Shown here in pieces: positions 44,960-54,519 of a DNA stretch of 64,000 nt. Position 1 is the stretch's first letter; each line of letters opens with the position of its first letter. The stretch is from Pseudomonas sp. R5(2019) (lineage in GTDB: Bacteria > Pseudomonadota > Gammaproteobacteria > Pseudomonadales > Pseudomonadaceae). Under the pieces are notes generated by a model. That model saw only the letters and a list, made by a program, of their open reading frames with translations. It had not been told where the DNA came from and made no database searches. The stretch lies in assembly GCF_009905435.1 (NCBI RefSeq), contig NZ_JAAAMT010000018.1, forward strand, positions 1-64,000, given 5' to 3'. The position numbers and the translations under genes were made by a program.

Positions 44960-47098
44960 ATGAGTTTAATGCCTACCTATACGAGAAAACATGTTTTACG
45001 GCTAGTGGTAACCCTGCTGGTGCTGACAGGCCTTGGGCCAGCGCAGGCAGAAGAGCAGGCACCAGCCGCCGACAGTTGGCCGCAGGGCGGGGGCTTTCGG
45101 AAGCAATACTACTCACCTTTGCAGCAAATCGATGAACGCTCGGTCGGACGTCTGGGGTTGGCCTGGGAGGTCGACGCCAGTGTCCGCCGAGGTCGGGTTC
45201 AACGCGGTATGCAGGCGACACCAGTGATGGCCGACGGAGTGCTGTATGCCGCGGGCCCCTGGGGTGTTGTGCAGGCCGTCGACGCTGTCACGGGCAAGGA
45301 ACTATGGCGTTTTGATCCGCAATTGGATGGTGCTTGGGCCCGCAAGACCTGTTGCGATGTCAGTAACCGTGGGGTGGCCTTGGCGGACGGTCGCATCTAT
45401 GTCGGCCAGTTAGATGGTTACCTGGTCAGCCTCGACGCAAAAACTGGCAAGGTGCTTTGGAAGGTCGATACTTTCGTAGATCGCAGCCGTGGCTATACCC
45501 TATCCGGCGCCCCACAGGTCGCTGGCAATACTGTAGTAATTGGCAACGCTGGCGCCGAGTTCGGCGTGCGTGGCTATGTCACAGCCTACGACCTGAAGAC
45601 CGGTGAACAGCGCTGGCGTTTTTTCACGGTGCCGGGCGATCCGAAAAACGGTTACGAAAGCCCGGAAATGGAGATGGCGGCCAAGACCTGGAGCAAAGAC
45701 ACGCTATGGGAGGCGGGTGGCGGCGGCACTGTTTGGGACAGCATGGTCTACGACCCACAACTTAACCTGCTGTACATCGGTGTTGGCAATGGCGCACCCC
45801 ATCCAGTCTGGCTGCGTAGTCAGGAGCAGACCGACAATCTGTTTCTGTCTTCAATTTTGGCTATCAACCCGGACACCGGACGTATGGTCTGGTACTACCA
45901 GACTACGCCGGGTGACAGCTGGGACTTCACCGCGACCCAGCCGATGGTGCTGGCAGAACTGAAGATAGATGCGCAAATCGTACCTGTGCTGATGCAGGCA
46001 CCGAAGAACGGCTTCTACTACGTACTGGATCGGCGCAACGGCAAACTGATCTCGGCCGAGAAGTACGTCACGGCAACCTGGGCTGACCATGTTGATCTAG
46101 CCACCGGGCGTCCGGTCAAGACCGAACAGGGCGACTACAGCAAGAGCGCCAAGCTGATCTACCCTTCACCCCTTGGCGGTCACAACTGGATGCCCATGGC
46201 GTTCAGTCCCCAAACCGGCCTTGCCTACATTCCTGTGATCGATGTAGCCATGGTGTTCTCCACCGAAAAAGCCTGGCATTACCAGAAGGGCAGCATGGAT
46301 TGGGGATCGACCTACACGCCCTTTTTTGCCCTTCCTCAGCAGGCCTTGGCGCAATTGACCGCCAACCAGCCCAAGCCGCGCTTCGAGGAATACCTGATGG
46401 CCTGGGATCCTCTCAAGCAGAAAGAGGTTTGGCGGGTACCCAATAGTGGCATGTGGAATGGTGGGACTTTAGCGACTGCCGGAAATCTCGTGTTCCAAGG
46501 TACCACCGATGGTCATTTGCGAGCCTACCGAGCCACGGATGGTCAACTGCTCAAGGACATCGACGTTGGCACCGGCATCATGGCTGCGCCCATGAGTTAC
46601 TCGATCAACGGTGAACAATACATTGCTGTCCTGGCAGGTTATGGCGGCCTGGTCGGCTCCCAACTGATGCCGGGCGCCGCAGCTTACGAAAACTCCAACC
46701 GTGGTCGATTGTTGGCATTCAAGCTCGACGGCACTCCCACGCCTTTGCCCGAGAGACGCCCAGAACCGGGGTTAAACGAGTTACCAGCGCGATTGCCAGT
46801 AAACGCCGAAGACCTGGCCCAGGGGGCGAACTTGTTCGCTCTGCATTGTGCGCGCTGCCATGGAGGCGGGATCGGCGTAACGCGTTCCAATTACCCGGAC
46901 CTGTTCAACATGCCGCTGGGCATGCACACCGCGTTTGAGCAGATCGTGCTCGGCGGCATCCTGGCCAATGGTGGTATGGCGTCTTTTGCTGATGTGCTGG
47001 ATGCCAAGGGAGTGAGCAGTATTCATGCCTATCTGATCGACACGGCCCACCGGCAGCGTGACGGTGAAAAAGTCGCGCCGTCAGTACGTGGCCACTGA
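44960..47098 (+). CDS. PQQ-dependent quinohaemoprotein alcohol dehydrogenase
   Basis: A 712-residue periplasmic enzyme. The signal peptide ends near GPAQA-EE. The PQQ beta-propeller has the vicinal disulfide KTCCDVSNRG and the AWDP and WNGGT repeats. The C-terminal cytochrome c domain carries CARCHGG (residue about 630). This is a type II (soluble) quinohaemoprotein, oxidising alcohols in the periplasm and passing electrons to cytochromes. With the neighbouring genes it could oxidise coniferyl-type or dimer side-chain alcohols before or during uptake (inference). Confidence 0.9.
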   Translation: MSLMPTYTRKHVLRLVVTLLVLTGLGPAQAEEQAPAADSWPQGGGFRKQYYSPLQQIDERSVGRLGLAWEVDASVRRGRVQRGMQATPVMADGVLYAAGPWGVVQAVDAVTGKELWRFDPQLDGAWARKTCCDVSNRGVALADGRIYVGQLDGYLVSLDAKTGKVLWKVDTFVDRSRGYTLSGAPQVAGNTVVIGNAGAEFGVRGYVTAYDLKTGEQRWRFFTVPGDPKNGYESPEMEMAAKTWSKDTLWEAGGGGTVWDSMVYDPQLNLLYIGVGNGAPHPVWLRSQEQTDNLFLSSILAINPDTGRMVWYYQTTPGDSWDFTATQPMVLAELKIDAQIVPVLMQAPKNGFYYVLDRRNGKLISAEKYVTATWADHVDLATGRPVKTEQGDYSKSAKLIYPSPLGGHNWMPMAFSPQTGLAYIPVIDVAMVFSTEKAWHYQKGSMDWGSTYTPFFALPQQALAQLTANQPKPRFEEYLMAWDPLKQKEVWRVPNSGMWNGGTLATAGNLVFQGTTDGHLRAYRATDGQLLKDIDVGTGIMAAPMSYSINGEQYIAVLAGYGGLVGSQLMPGAAAYENSNRGRLLAFKLDGTPTPLPERRPEPGLNELPARLPVNAEDLAQGANLFALHCARCHGGGIGVTRSNYPDLFNMPLGMHTAFEQIVLGGILANGGMASFADVLDAKGVSSIHAYLIDTAHRQRDGEKVAPSVRGH

Positions 47099-47150
47099 TA
47101 ACAATAAGCACTTTTGCAGGAGAGTGGCGAGATGATCCAAGCCAGGCGAG

Positions 47151-47582
47151 ATGATCGAAGAGACTACGATTGGCCCGCCAGGCGATTTTCCACGGGTTGC
47201 GGATAAGGACTTCATGGTCAATTACCGCATTGGCTACTACCAGGGTTACAACCCGGAAAACGGCCCACCACTGATCAGTGGGCCCGTTGGGGCGGGGTTC
47301 AATACCATTATGCGTCTGGACCTGCATACGGGCGAGATCAAGTCTTTCGCACCGGGACCGTCCTGTACCGTGCAAGAGCATGTACACATCGCTTCCCGAC
47401 AGCCGGGGCATGAAGGCTACCTGGCATTTGTCGTGGACCTGCATGACCAGCAACTCAGCGAGATCCTGTTGCTGGAAGCCGAACACCCCGAGAGTGGGCC
47501 GATTGCCCGCATCAAGTTGCCCCTGCGCTTGCGTTGCCAGGTTCACGGTAACTGGGTGAGCGCCCAAGCTCTGGCCCGCTGA
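47151..47582 (+). pseudogene. C-terminal third of a carotenoid oxygenase
   Basis: An open frame of 143 codons that matches only the end of lignostilbene-type oxygenases: GDFPRVADKDFMVNYRIGYY, EHVHIASRQPGHEGYLAFVV, and the end LPLRLRCQVHGNWVSAQAL (compare LRSGLHGNWVPADQL at 36500). Three of the four iron histidines are absent; only the last (VHGNW) remains. It starts 50 bases after the quinoprotein gene behind GCAGGAG. The catalytic core must have been deleted, although the frame itself is undamaged. Confidence 0.8.
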
Positions 47583-47679
47583 TCCCCACTATCCTGCCGC
47601 AACCTGCCGTACGCACGGTCTGACTGCCCATTCGAGGCGGTCGACCGCTGCCTGCGCGTGTCACCATCATTTATTTTTT

Positions 47680-47732
47680 GCCTTACATAAGGCTTCCTGA
47701 CATTTACTCGTTGAAAAGAACATTTATATAAG
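47680..47732. promoter_or_regulatory. Control region of DUF1302 operon with two boxes
   Basis: CTTACATAAG (47682-47691, within the near-palindrome GCCTTACATAAGGC) and TTTATATAAG (47723-47732), 41 bases apart, in the 230-base gap before the DUF1302 gene. Confidence 0.6.
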
Positions 47733-47812
47733 TAATATTGTCATTGTGTGCAGCGTCGACAACGACCTGCTGGCGGAACGACGTTCTTATAAAAATAAAC
47801 GAGGAAGACGTT

Positions 47813-49423
47813 GTGAAGAATTATCTCAACCGTAACAAGCGCATGTGGTTCGTGGTCCAGGCAGCGAGCGCCTGCATGGTCAGTTTGGCGGGCACGACCA
47901 GTGTGCAGGCTTACACCTTCGACACCGGCAACCCTGATTACAACCTCAGCCTGGGCAGCACGCTGCGTTACAACCTGGGCATGCGTGCCGAAGGCCGCCA
48001 GGATGATGTAGTGGCCGCCGGCAACAACAGCACCTACAGCTACGCCAAGGGTGGCATCTACACCAACCGCCTGGATCTGCTGACCGAGCTGGATGCCGAC
48101 TTCCGGCAGACGGTAGGCGTAAGGGTCAGTGGCTCAGCCTGGTACGATCAGGCCTTCAACAACTCGCCACCTGACGAGGTCACGAACTACACCAACAATC
48201 ACTGGTCCGACACTGCCAGACGCTATAGCGAGGGACCTTCGGCCGAGTTCCTTGATGCGTACGTCTGGGGTGCTCATTCGTTCGCCAACGGCATGGATGT
48301 CACCGGGCGGGCAGGGCGTCAGGCGGTGCTTTGGGGCGAGGTCATCGCCTCGTCGGCGCACAGCATCTCCCACGCCCAGGCACCGACGGATCTGAACAAA
48401 CTGTTTTCCAACCCGGGTGCCACGGCCAAGGAAACCGCCTTGCCGGTTGGCAGTCTGTGGGGCCAACTGCAACTGAACCCGCAGTGGTCGGTAGAGGGCC
48501 AGTACTTCTATGAGTGGCGCCCCAACCGTTGGCCCGAAGGTGGTACGTTCATGGCGCCGCTGGACTTTGTCCTGGAGGGGCCGGACACCGGCTTTGGCAG
48601 ATTGCGCAACGGCGGTATCGACTCGCCCCATGCGCCCCAGTTTGGTGTCGCCGTACGCTATGCCCCGCAATGGTTCAGTGGCGCGACGCTTGGCCTGTAT
48701 GCGCGACAGTTCAACGAAACCAGCTTCTGGACAGACATTGACTTTGCCGGCGGTGAATACAATTTCCGCTACGCCGAAAAGACCAAGTTGTATGGCATCA
48801 GCCTGGCCAAGAGTTTCGAAGGCGTGAGCACCGGTTTCGAAATGAGTGTGCGCCAGGACGCGGCACTGAACTCGACTTCGACACTGATTGATGGTGAAGG
48901 CGCCACAGGTAATACATTTCACGCCTTGGTCAACGGACAGATGTTTCTGGGCAGCAACCCACTGTGGTCGTCCGCCTTGCTGATGGGCGAATTGGCTTAC
49001 AGCCGCTGGATGAGCGTCGACCACAATGAGCAGTTGTTCAACCGCTGTGACACCGACGCTCGACGCACTGCCGGTACTGACGATGTCGACTATGGCTGTG
49101 TCACCAAAGATTTCGCCTCCGCCTTTCTGGTGTTTACCCCCCAATGGACCGCTGTCGCACCAGGGTGGGACCTGTCCGCGTCCAGCAGTCTGAGCATCGG
49201 CTTGCACGGTAATGCCGCGACGCTGAGTGGTGGCAACGAGGGGGCTGGAAGCTATGGCCTTTCGCTGACGGCTTCTTACAACCAAAAGCATGACTTTACC
49301 CTGGCGTTCAACGACAACCTGGCCAACAGCAAGCGCACCCCCGCGGGTATCGACACCACCAACGGGCTGCCGTTGCAGGATCGAGGCCGCATTGTGTTCA
49401 CCTATCAGACCTCAATTTTCTGA
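47813..49423 (+). CDS. DUF1302 outer-membrane protein
   Basis: A 536-residue DUF1302 protein. GTG 47813 follows GAGGAAG and gives a signal-like N-terminus (VVQAASACMVSLAGTTSVQA-YTF); the protein continues as beta-rich, barrel-like sequence with aromatic girdles and ends RIVFTYQTSIF, a C-terminal Phe typical of outer-membrane proteins. Commonly found with DUF1329, YCF48-like and RND genes near catabolic genes for hydrophobic compounds. Likely forms the outer-membrane route for a bulky aromatic substrate. Confidence 0.82.
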   Translation: MKNYLNRNKRMWFVVQAASACMVSLAGTTSVQAYTFDTGNPDYNLSLGSTLRYNLGMRAEGRQDDVVAAGNNSTYSYAKGGIYTNRLDLLTELDADFRQTVGVRVSGSAWYDQAFNNSPPDEVTNYTNNHWSDTARRYSEGPSAEFLDAYVWGAHSFANGMDVTGRAGRQAVLWGEVIASSAHSISHAQAPTDLNKLFSNPGATAKETALPVGSLWGQLQLNPQWSVEGQYFYEWRPNRWPEGGTFMAPLDFVLEGPDTGFGRLRNGGIDSPHAPQFGVAVRYAPQWFSGATLGLYARQFNETSFWTDIDFAGGEYNFRYAEKTKLYGISLAKSFEGVSTGFEMSVRQDAALNSTSTLIDGEGATGNTFHALVNGQMFLGSNPLWSSALLMGELAYSRWMSVDHNEQLFNRCDTDARRTAGTDDVDYGCVTKDFASAFLVFTPQWTAVAPGWDLSASSSLSIGLHGNAATLSGGNEGAGSYGLSLTASYNQKHDFTLAFNDNLANSKRTPAGIDTTNGLPLQDRGRIVFTYQTSIF

Positions 49424-49487
49424 TCGCCCAGCCGGCGACCTGTACGTACTGAATAAAAACAATCAAGCATTGACAGGAGATTGCAGA

Positions 49488-50852
49488 ATGAAAACGACAC
49501 ACTCGATGCTCACCACCGTGCTCGCGACCTTCACACTGGTCGGTCATGCATTGGCAGTTCCCAGCGCTGCGGAAATCGCCGAGCTAGGCAACAAGCTCAC
49601 CCCTTGGGGAGCTGAAAAGGCGGGCAATGCCGATGGCAGTATCCCGCCTTATACCGGCGGCCTGACAACGCCACCCGCAACTTATGATCCTGCCAGGCCG
49701 GGCTGGCGCACCGACCCGTTCCCGAACGACAAACCGCTGTACACCATCGATTCCAAAAACATGGACAAGCATCCGGATAAGCTTTCGCCGGGCACTCAGG
49801 AGTTGATGCGCAGATACCCAACGTTTCGTATCGACGTGTACCCCACTCGGCGTACCGCAGCCTATCCACAAGCTGTGCTGGAGAACAGTCAGGCCAACGC
49901 AAGCCGTTGTACGCTCAATGAAAAGGGAGGGATAGCCGATCCTGCGGTCTGCTATGGCGGTATTCCATTCCCGATTCCCAAGACGGGTCAGGAAGCGATT
50001 TGGAACCTATTCGCGCGCTATTATGGCAAGGCGATCGAATATCAGTGGACTGCCAATTACGTAAAACCTTCTGGCGAAGTGGTCAGCCCCAGTGTGACCA
50101 ACCGACAGGAAGCTTCGGGTTTTTATTCAGACCGCAAGCCGAACTGGCGCGGCTATACCCGAACTGAATACACGGGGCCCGCGCGGCTTCGTGGTCAAGC
50201 CACCTATTGGTGGGACATGTACAGCGATCTGGACCGCCAAGCCTGGACTTACAGCCCGGGTACCCGGCGCGTCCGCCTTTCCCCTGACTTGGCTGCAGAT
50301 ACGCCCATCGCGGCGTTGGGTGGAGCCGTGCTGTACGACGAGGCTTACCTTTACGACGGCAATTTCGATCGCTTCGACTTCAAGCTGGTCGGTAAGCAGG
50401 AAATGTACATCCCCTACAACAATTACAAACTGATGTACGCCGACACCAATTCACCTTGCCATGCCAGCAAAGAATTGCTGCAGGCCAACTTCCCCAACCC
50501 CAATTGCATGCGTTGGGAGCTGCGCCGCGTGTGGCATATCAAGGGCACATTGAAATCTGGGCAGCGCCATGTGTTCGCAGAGCGCGACATCTATGTGGAA
50601 GAGGACGCTTGGTATGGTGGCATCCATGAAGGTCGTGATTCCGCTGGCAAGCTTTATCACATGACCCCAGTCGGCATTGCCGCGTCCTACGATATCAAGG
50701 CCCCGGCACAAGGCACTGCGATGTCGTTCGATTTCAGCACTGGCATTTACGTGTACAACGCCTTGGGGGTCAACGGCAATCGCCCGGTTGAGCCTCACTC
50801 GGAAAATCAGATGACCTCGAACTCGCTGAATCGATTCATTCTCAATCCTTGA
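49488..50852 (+). CDS. DUF1329 exported lipoprotein-like protein
   Basis: A 454-residue DUF1329 protein with signal peptide LTTVLATFTLVGHALA-VPS, then the family start AEIAELGNKLTPWGAEKAGN and a body with repeated Trp/Tyr strands (RRVWHIKGTLKSGQRHVFAE). ATG 49488 has CAGGAG upstream. LolB-like periplasmic half-barrel fold is reported for the family; it is usually encoded directly after DUF1302, as here. Role probably in passing hydrophobic substrate across the periplasm. Confidence 0.82.
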   Translation: MKTTHSMLTTVLATFTLVGHALAVPSAAEIAELGNKLTPWGAEKAGNADGSIPPYTGGLTTPPATYDPARPGWRTDPFPNDKPLYTIDSKNMDKHPDKLSPGTQELMRRYPTFRIDVYPTRRTAAYPQAVLENSQANASRCTLNEKGGIADPAVCYGGIPFPIPKTGQEAIWNLFARYYGKAIEYQWTANYVKPSGEVVSPSVTNRQEASGFYSDRKPNWRGYTRTEYTGPARLRGQATYWWDMYSDLDRQAWTYSPGTRRVRLSPDLAADTPIAALGGAVLYDEAYLYDGNFDRFDFKLVGKQEMYIPYNNYKLMYADTNSPCHASKELLQANFPNPNCMRWELRRVWHIKGTLKSGQRHVFAERDIYVEEDAWYGGIHEGRDSAGKLYHMTPVGIAASYDIKAPAQGTAMSFDFSTGIYVYNALGVNGNRPVEPHSENQMTSNSLNRFILNP

Positions 50853-50925
50853 CGTAAGGAGGCGTGTGCAATCGCAACGAGGTTGCGCACCCTTCACCAG
50901 TACAAGAATAACAAGGTGAAAGATT

Positions 50926-51975
50926 ATGCTGATCGAAAGAGTTGCCCAACTACTGGTTCTTATGCTGTTTGTTGTCAATGGGTCCCCTGCCATGGCCGAC
51001 TCACAGGATATCCCGGCACGGGTCAGTGACAAGTCATCGGTGAATCGCTTGACAGCGGTCGCTCGCACTCCGCAGGGGCTGGTGGCTGTAGGCCCATGGG
51101 GGCGGATTTTGTTGGGCGACGCCGCAGGTAAACACTGGCAGCAGGTACCTGTGCCAGTCAGTTCGGACCTGGTAGCTGTCAACTTTCCCGATGCACTCAA
51201 TGGTTGGGCTGTGGGTCATGACGGGGTCATCCTGCACAGTCAGGACGGGGGGCAGAGCTGGTCCAAGCAACTCGACGGCCGACACCTTGGAAAGTTGCTC
51301 ACCGAATATTATGAGCCGCGAGTCAGCAGGGGCGAGGTGGATGCGAGCGTCATGGACAGCGTCAATCGCATGGTTACGGACGGTCCCAACATGCCTTGGC
51401 TCGATGTGTCGTTCAGCGACGCTCGCAATGGCCTGGTGGTGGGTGCGTTCAATCTCGCTCTGATGACTCACGACGGCGGTCAGACCTGGATACCGTTGCT
51501 TGAGCGTACGGCCAACCCGGAGGGCATGCATCTTTATGGCCTGGCGCGATCGGGGGCCGACCTGTATCTGGCGGGCGAGCGCGGGCTGCTACGACGCTGG
51601 AATCAGGCACGTAACACCTTCGAACCTTTACCCACGCCCTATCGCGGCACCTTTTTCGGGCTCTCGGCCAACGGCAATACATTGATCGCCTACGGACTGC
51701 GGGGCAACGCGTTTGCCAGCCATGATCGCGGCGATCACTGGCAACGTATCGAGACAGGAGCAGACGCATCCATTACCGGTAGCGCGACCCTGGCAGACGG
51801 CTCTTTGGTGTTGGCCTCCCAGAGCGGCCAGCTCATGGTCAGTGATCCTGCAGAGAACACCTTCGCCCCAATGACCCCTACACGATCGATGCCCTATTTT
51901 GGCATCGCCGCGGGGCCGGGCCGTTCAGTGATAGCGGTGGGCCCCTACGGTGTCCGCGTCGAAACGATCAAGTAA
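50926..51975 (+). CDS. YCF48/HCF136-like beta-propeller protein
   Basis: A 349-residue exported protein (signal LVLMLFVVNGSPAMA-DSQ) built from repeated BNR/sialidase-type blades: GWAVGHDGVILHSQDGGQSW, NGLVVGAFNLALMTHDGGQTW, LASQSGQLMVSDP. It resembles YCF48 photosystem assembly factors by fold only. Regular partner of DUF1302, DUF1329 and RND genes in Pseudomonas-type clusters; probably a periplasmic adaptor of the transporter. Confidence 0.82.
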   Translation: MLIERVAQLLVLMLFVVNGSPAMADSQDIPARVSDKSSVNRLTAVARTPQGLVAVGPWGRILLGDAAGKHWQQVPVPVSSDLVAVNFPDALNGWAVGHDGVILHSQDGGQSWSKQLDGRHLGKLLTEYYEPRVSRGEVDASVMDSVNRMVTDGPNMPWLDVSFSDARNGLVVGAFNLALMTHDGGQTWIPLLERTANPEGMHLYGLARSGADLYLAGERGLLRRWNQARNTFEPLPTPYRGTFFGLSANGNTLIAYGLRGNAFASHDRGDHWQRIETGADASITGSATLADGSLVLASQSGQLMVSDPAENTFAPMTPTRSMPYFGIAAGPGRSVIAVGPYGVRVETIK

Positions 51976-51991
51976 TTTATCAGGGGGCACT

Positions 51992-54484
51992 ATGGCTATC
52001 GACATGAATCAAAATGGCCTGTCTGGCGCACCTGTCACGCTGCACGACTTTGACCGGCGTTCGGGCAATCTGATGGAACGCGCGTTGTTCAACCATCGGC
52101 TGCTGTTCATCCTGCTCTGTCTGTTCGCCACACTGGCGCTGGGTTGGCAGGCAACCCGCCTGGTAGTGAATGCGGGATTTGACAAGGTCATTCCTCAAAA
52201 TCACCCCTATGTGCAGAACTATTTCGCCAACCAGGACAAGTTGGTCGGCCTTGGCAACTCGGTGCGAGTTGTAGTGGAAAACACCCAGGGTTCGATACTC
52301 GATCCTGGCTTTCTCGATGCCAGCTTCAAGATCAATCAGGCACTGTTTCTCACGCCCGGGGTGGACAGAGCGTGGATGAGCTCGATCTGGATGGCCGCGG
52401 TGCGTTGGACCGCGGTCAACGAGGATGGCTTCGAGGGTGGGCCGGTCATGCCGGAAACCTACGACGGTTCCAGCAAGAGCCTTGAGCAATTGAACGCCAA
52501 TATTCACAAGGCGGGCATTCTGGGCAGCTTGGTGGCCACCGACATGAAGTCGATTATGTTGGTTGTGCCCATGCAGGACCGGGACCCCGAAACCGGTGTG
52601 CGTCTGGACTACAGCACTTTTGCCGCCAATCTCGAGGCTATTCGGCAGCAGTACTCGACGGTAGGCAAGGGCGGTAACGTCGACGTGCATATCATCGGTT
52701 ATGCCAAGCTGGTGGGTGATCTGATCGATGGGCTGGCTAACATCGTCAACTATTTTCTGATCTCGATCGCCATTGCTGCCTTGTTTCTTTACGCCTACAC
52801 CCGCTGTGTGCGAAGCACTGTGTTGGTGGTGGTCGCCTCCTTGGTCGCAGTGCTCTGGCAACTCGGCATCGTGACCAGTCTGGGCTTTGAGTTGGACCCG
52901 TACTCGGTGCTGGTGCCCTTTTTGATCTTCGCTATCGGCGTCAGCCATGGCGCACAGAAGATGAACGGCATCATGCAGGATGTTGCCCGCGGAACTCCGG
53001 CCTATGTCGCGGCACGTTTTACTTTCCGCCGGCTATTTCTGGCGGGACTCACTGCCATTCTCGGCGACGCGGTGGGGTTTGCGGTATTGATGATTATCGA
53101 TATTCCGGTAATCAAGGAGTTGGCCCTGACCGCCAGTATTGGCATGGCGACGCTGATTTTTACCAATTTGCTGCTGTTGCCGGTGGTGCTCTCATACACA
53201 GGCGTAAGCCGCACCGCGGCAGCTCGGGCATTGTGCATCGAGAAAAACGAAGACGCCGGCAGGGGACTGGGACGAGTGCTGGACGGCCTGGCACGGTTTA
53301 CCGAGCGCCGACATGCGGTGGCGGCATTGTCGGTGGCTCTCGTGCTGGCGGTGGTAGGGTACGGAGTTCGCAGCCACCTGGCCATCGGTGACCTGGATCC
53401 TGGTGCTCCCGAGCTTTGGCCTCAGGCGCGCTACAACCAGGATATCAATTTCATAAACGATCATTATCGATTGTCGAGCGATCAGTTTGTCGTCATGGTC
53501 AAGACGCCAGCAGACGCTTGCTCCACAAGTGAGACGCTCAAGGAGGTCGAACGTTTCACCGTGATGCTACAGGAGTTACCCGGGGTTCTGCAGGCGAGCG
53601 CCTTGTCGGATAACGTGCGCAACATGATTGCCGGCCTTAACGAAGGCAGTCCCAAGTGGCTGACGATCTCGCGTGACCCCGCACTGACCGGCGTGGCGTC
53701 CTTTCAGGCCATGACAGACAACCCAGGGGCTGCAGACCGCATTTGCACCCTGTTGCCGGTGATCGCCTACCTCAAGGACCACAAAGCCGAAACCTTGAAG
53801 GCCGTGGTGGCTGCCGCCCAGGCTTTTGCCGACGAGAATTCCACCCCTGAGCGGCAGTTCCTTCTGGCCGCCGGCAGTGCCGGGATAGCGGCCGTGACCA
53901 ACATTGTGGTCGAGCAGGCCAACCACACGATGCTCTTCTACGTCTTCGGTGCTATCACGGTGCTTTGCCTGATCACGTTCCGCAGTTGGCGCGCAGTACT
54001 GGTGGCGATCATCCCGTTGATATTGACGGCGATTCTGTGTGAGGCCCTGATGGTGTGGCTGGGCATTGGCGTCAAAGTGGCGACCTTGCCGGTTATTGCT
54101 CTTGGAGTGGGCATCGGCGTCGACTATGCGTTGTACCTGTTGTGTGTGCAACTGGTGCTTCAGCGTCGCGGTGTGCCTTTGAACCAGGCCTATCGCCAGG
54201 CGCTTGGTTTCACTGGCAAGGTGGTGGGCCTGATCGGTGTGACCATGGCGGCAGGTGTGGTGACGTGGATCTGGTCACCGATCAAGTTCCAGGCTGACAT
54301 GGGTATTCTGCTGACCTTCATGTTCGTCTGGAACATGTTCGGGGCACTGATCCTGATTCCGGCGCTGTCGCATTTTCTGTTGCAGACCCGCGTACCGTCA
54401 CCTCAATCTGCCGCGGAAGATACGAGCAAAGTGCGGCGCAAGGTCGATGCGGATGTCTGCCGGGTTGAAAATCTGAGTGTCTGA
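51992..54484 (+). CDS. RND superfamily transporter (MMPL-like)
   Basis: An 830-residue inner-membrane RND protein with two repeats. Each has one helix, a large periplasmic loop and a five-helix block (LIDGLANIVNYFLISIAIAA, later TLPVIALGVGIGVDYALYLL). GVDYALYL carries the acidic residue typical of the RND proton relay. ATG 51992 follows CAGGGGG. With the three upstream genes it forms a trans-envelope module, moving a hydrophobic aromatic, in or out. Confidence 0.86.
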   Translation: MAIDMNQNGLSGAPVTLHDFDRRSGNLMERALFNHRLLFILLCLFATLALGWQATRLVVNAGFDKVIPQNHPYVQNYFANQDKLVGLGNSVRVVVENTQGSILDPGFLDASFKINQALFLTPGVDRAWMSSIWMAAVRWTAVNEDGFEGGPVMPETYDGSSKSLEQLNANIHKAGILGSLVATDMKSIMLVVPMQDRDPETGVRLDYSTFAANLEAIRQQYSTVGKGGNVDVHIIGYAKLVGDLIDGLANIVNYFLISIAIAALFLYAYTRCVRSTVLVVVASLVAVLWQLGIVTSLGFELDPYSVLVPFLIFAIGVSHGAQKMNGIMQDVARGTPAYVAARFTFRRLFLAGLTAILGDAVGFAVLMIIDIPVIKELALTASIGMATLIFTNLLLLPVVLSYTGVSRTAAARALCIEKNEDAGRGLGRVLDGLARFTERRHAVAALSVALVLAVVGYGVRSHLAIGDLDPGAPELWPQARYNQDINFINDHYRLSSDQFVVMVKTPADACSTSETLKEVERFTVMLQELPGVLQASALSDNVRNMIAGLNEGSPKWLTISRDPALTGVASFQAMTDNPGAADRICTLLPVIAYLKDHKAETLKAVVAAAQAFADENSTPERQFLLAAGSAGIAAVTNIVVEQANHTMLFYVFGAITVLCLITFRSWRAVLVAIIPLILTAILCEALMVWLGIGVKVATLPVIALGVGIGVDYALYLLCVQLVLQRRGVPLNQAYRQALGFTGKVVGLIGVTMAAGVVTWIWSPIKFQADMGILLTFMFVWNMFGALILIPALSHFLLQTRVPSPQSAAEDTSKVRRKVDADVCRVENLSV

Positions 54485-54519
54485 ACGCAGTCATCATGAC
54501 AATAACGAGAGAGATCGAT

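Noticed and set aside
48134..49291. A 385-codon minus-strand frame opposite the DUF1302 gene
   Set aside because: Shadow of a signal-peptide-bearing outer-membrane gene on the plus strand, without own features.
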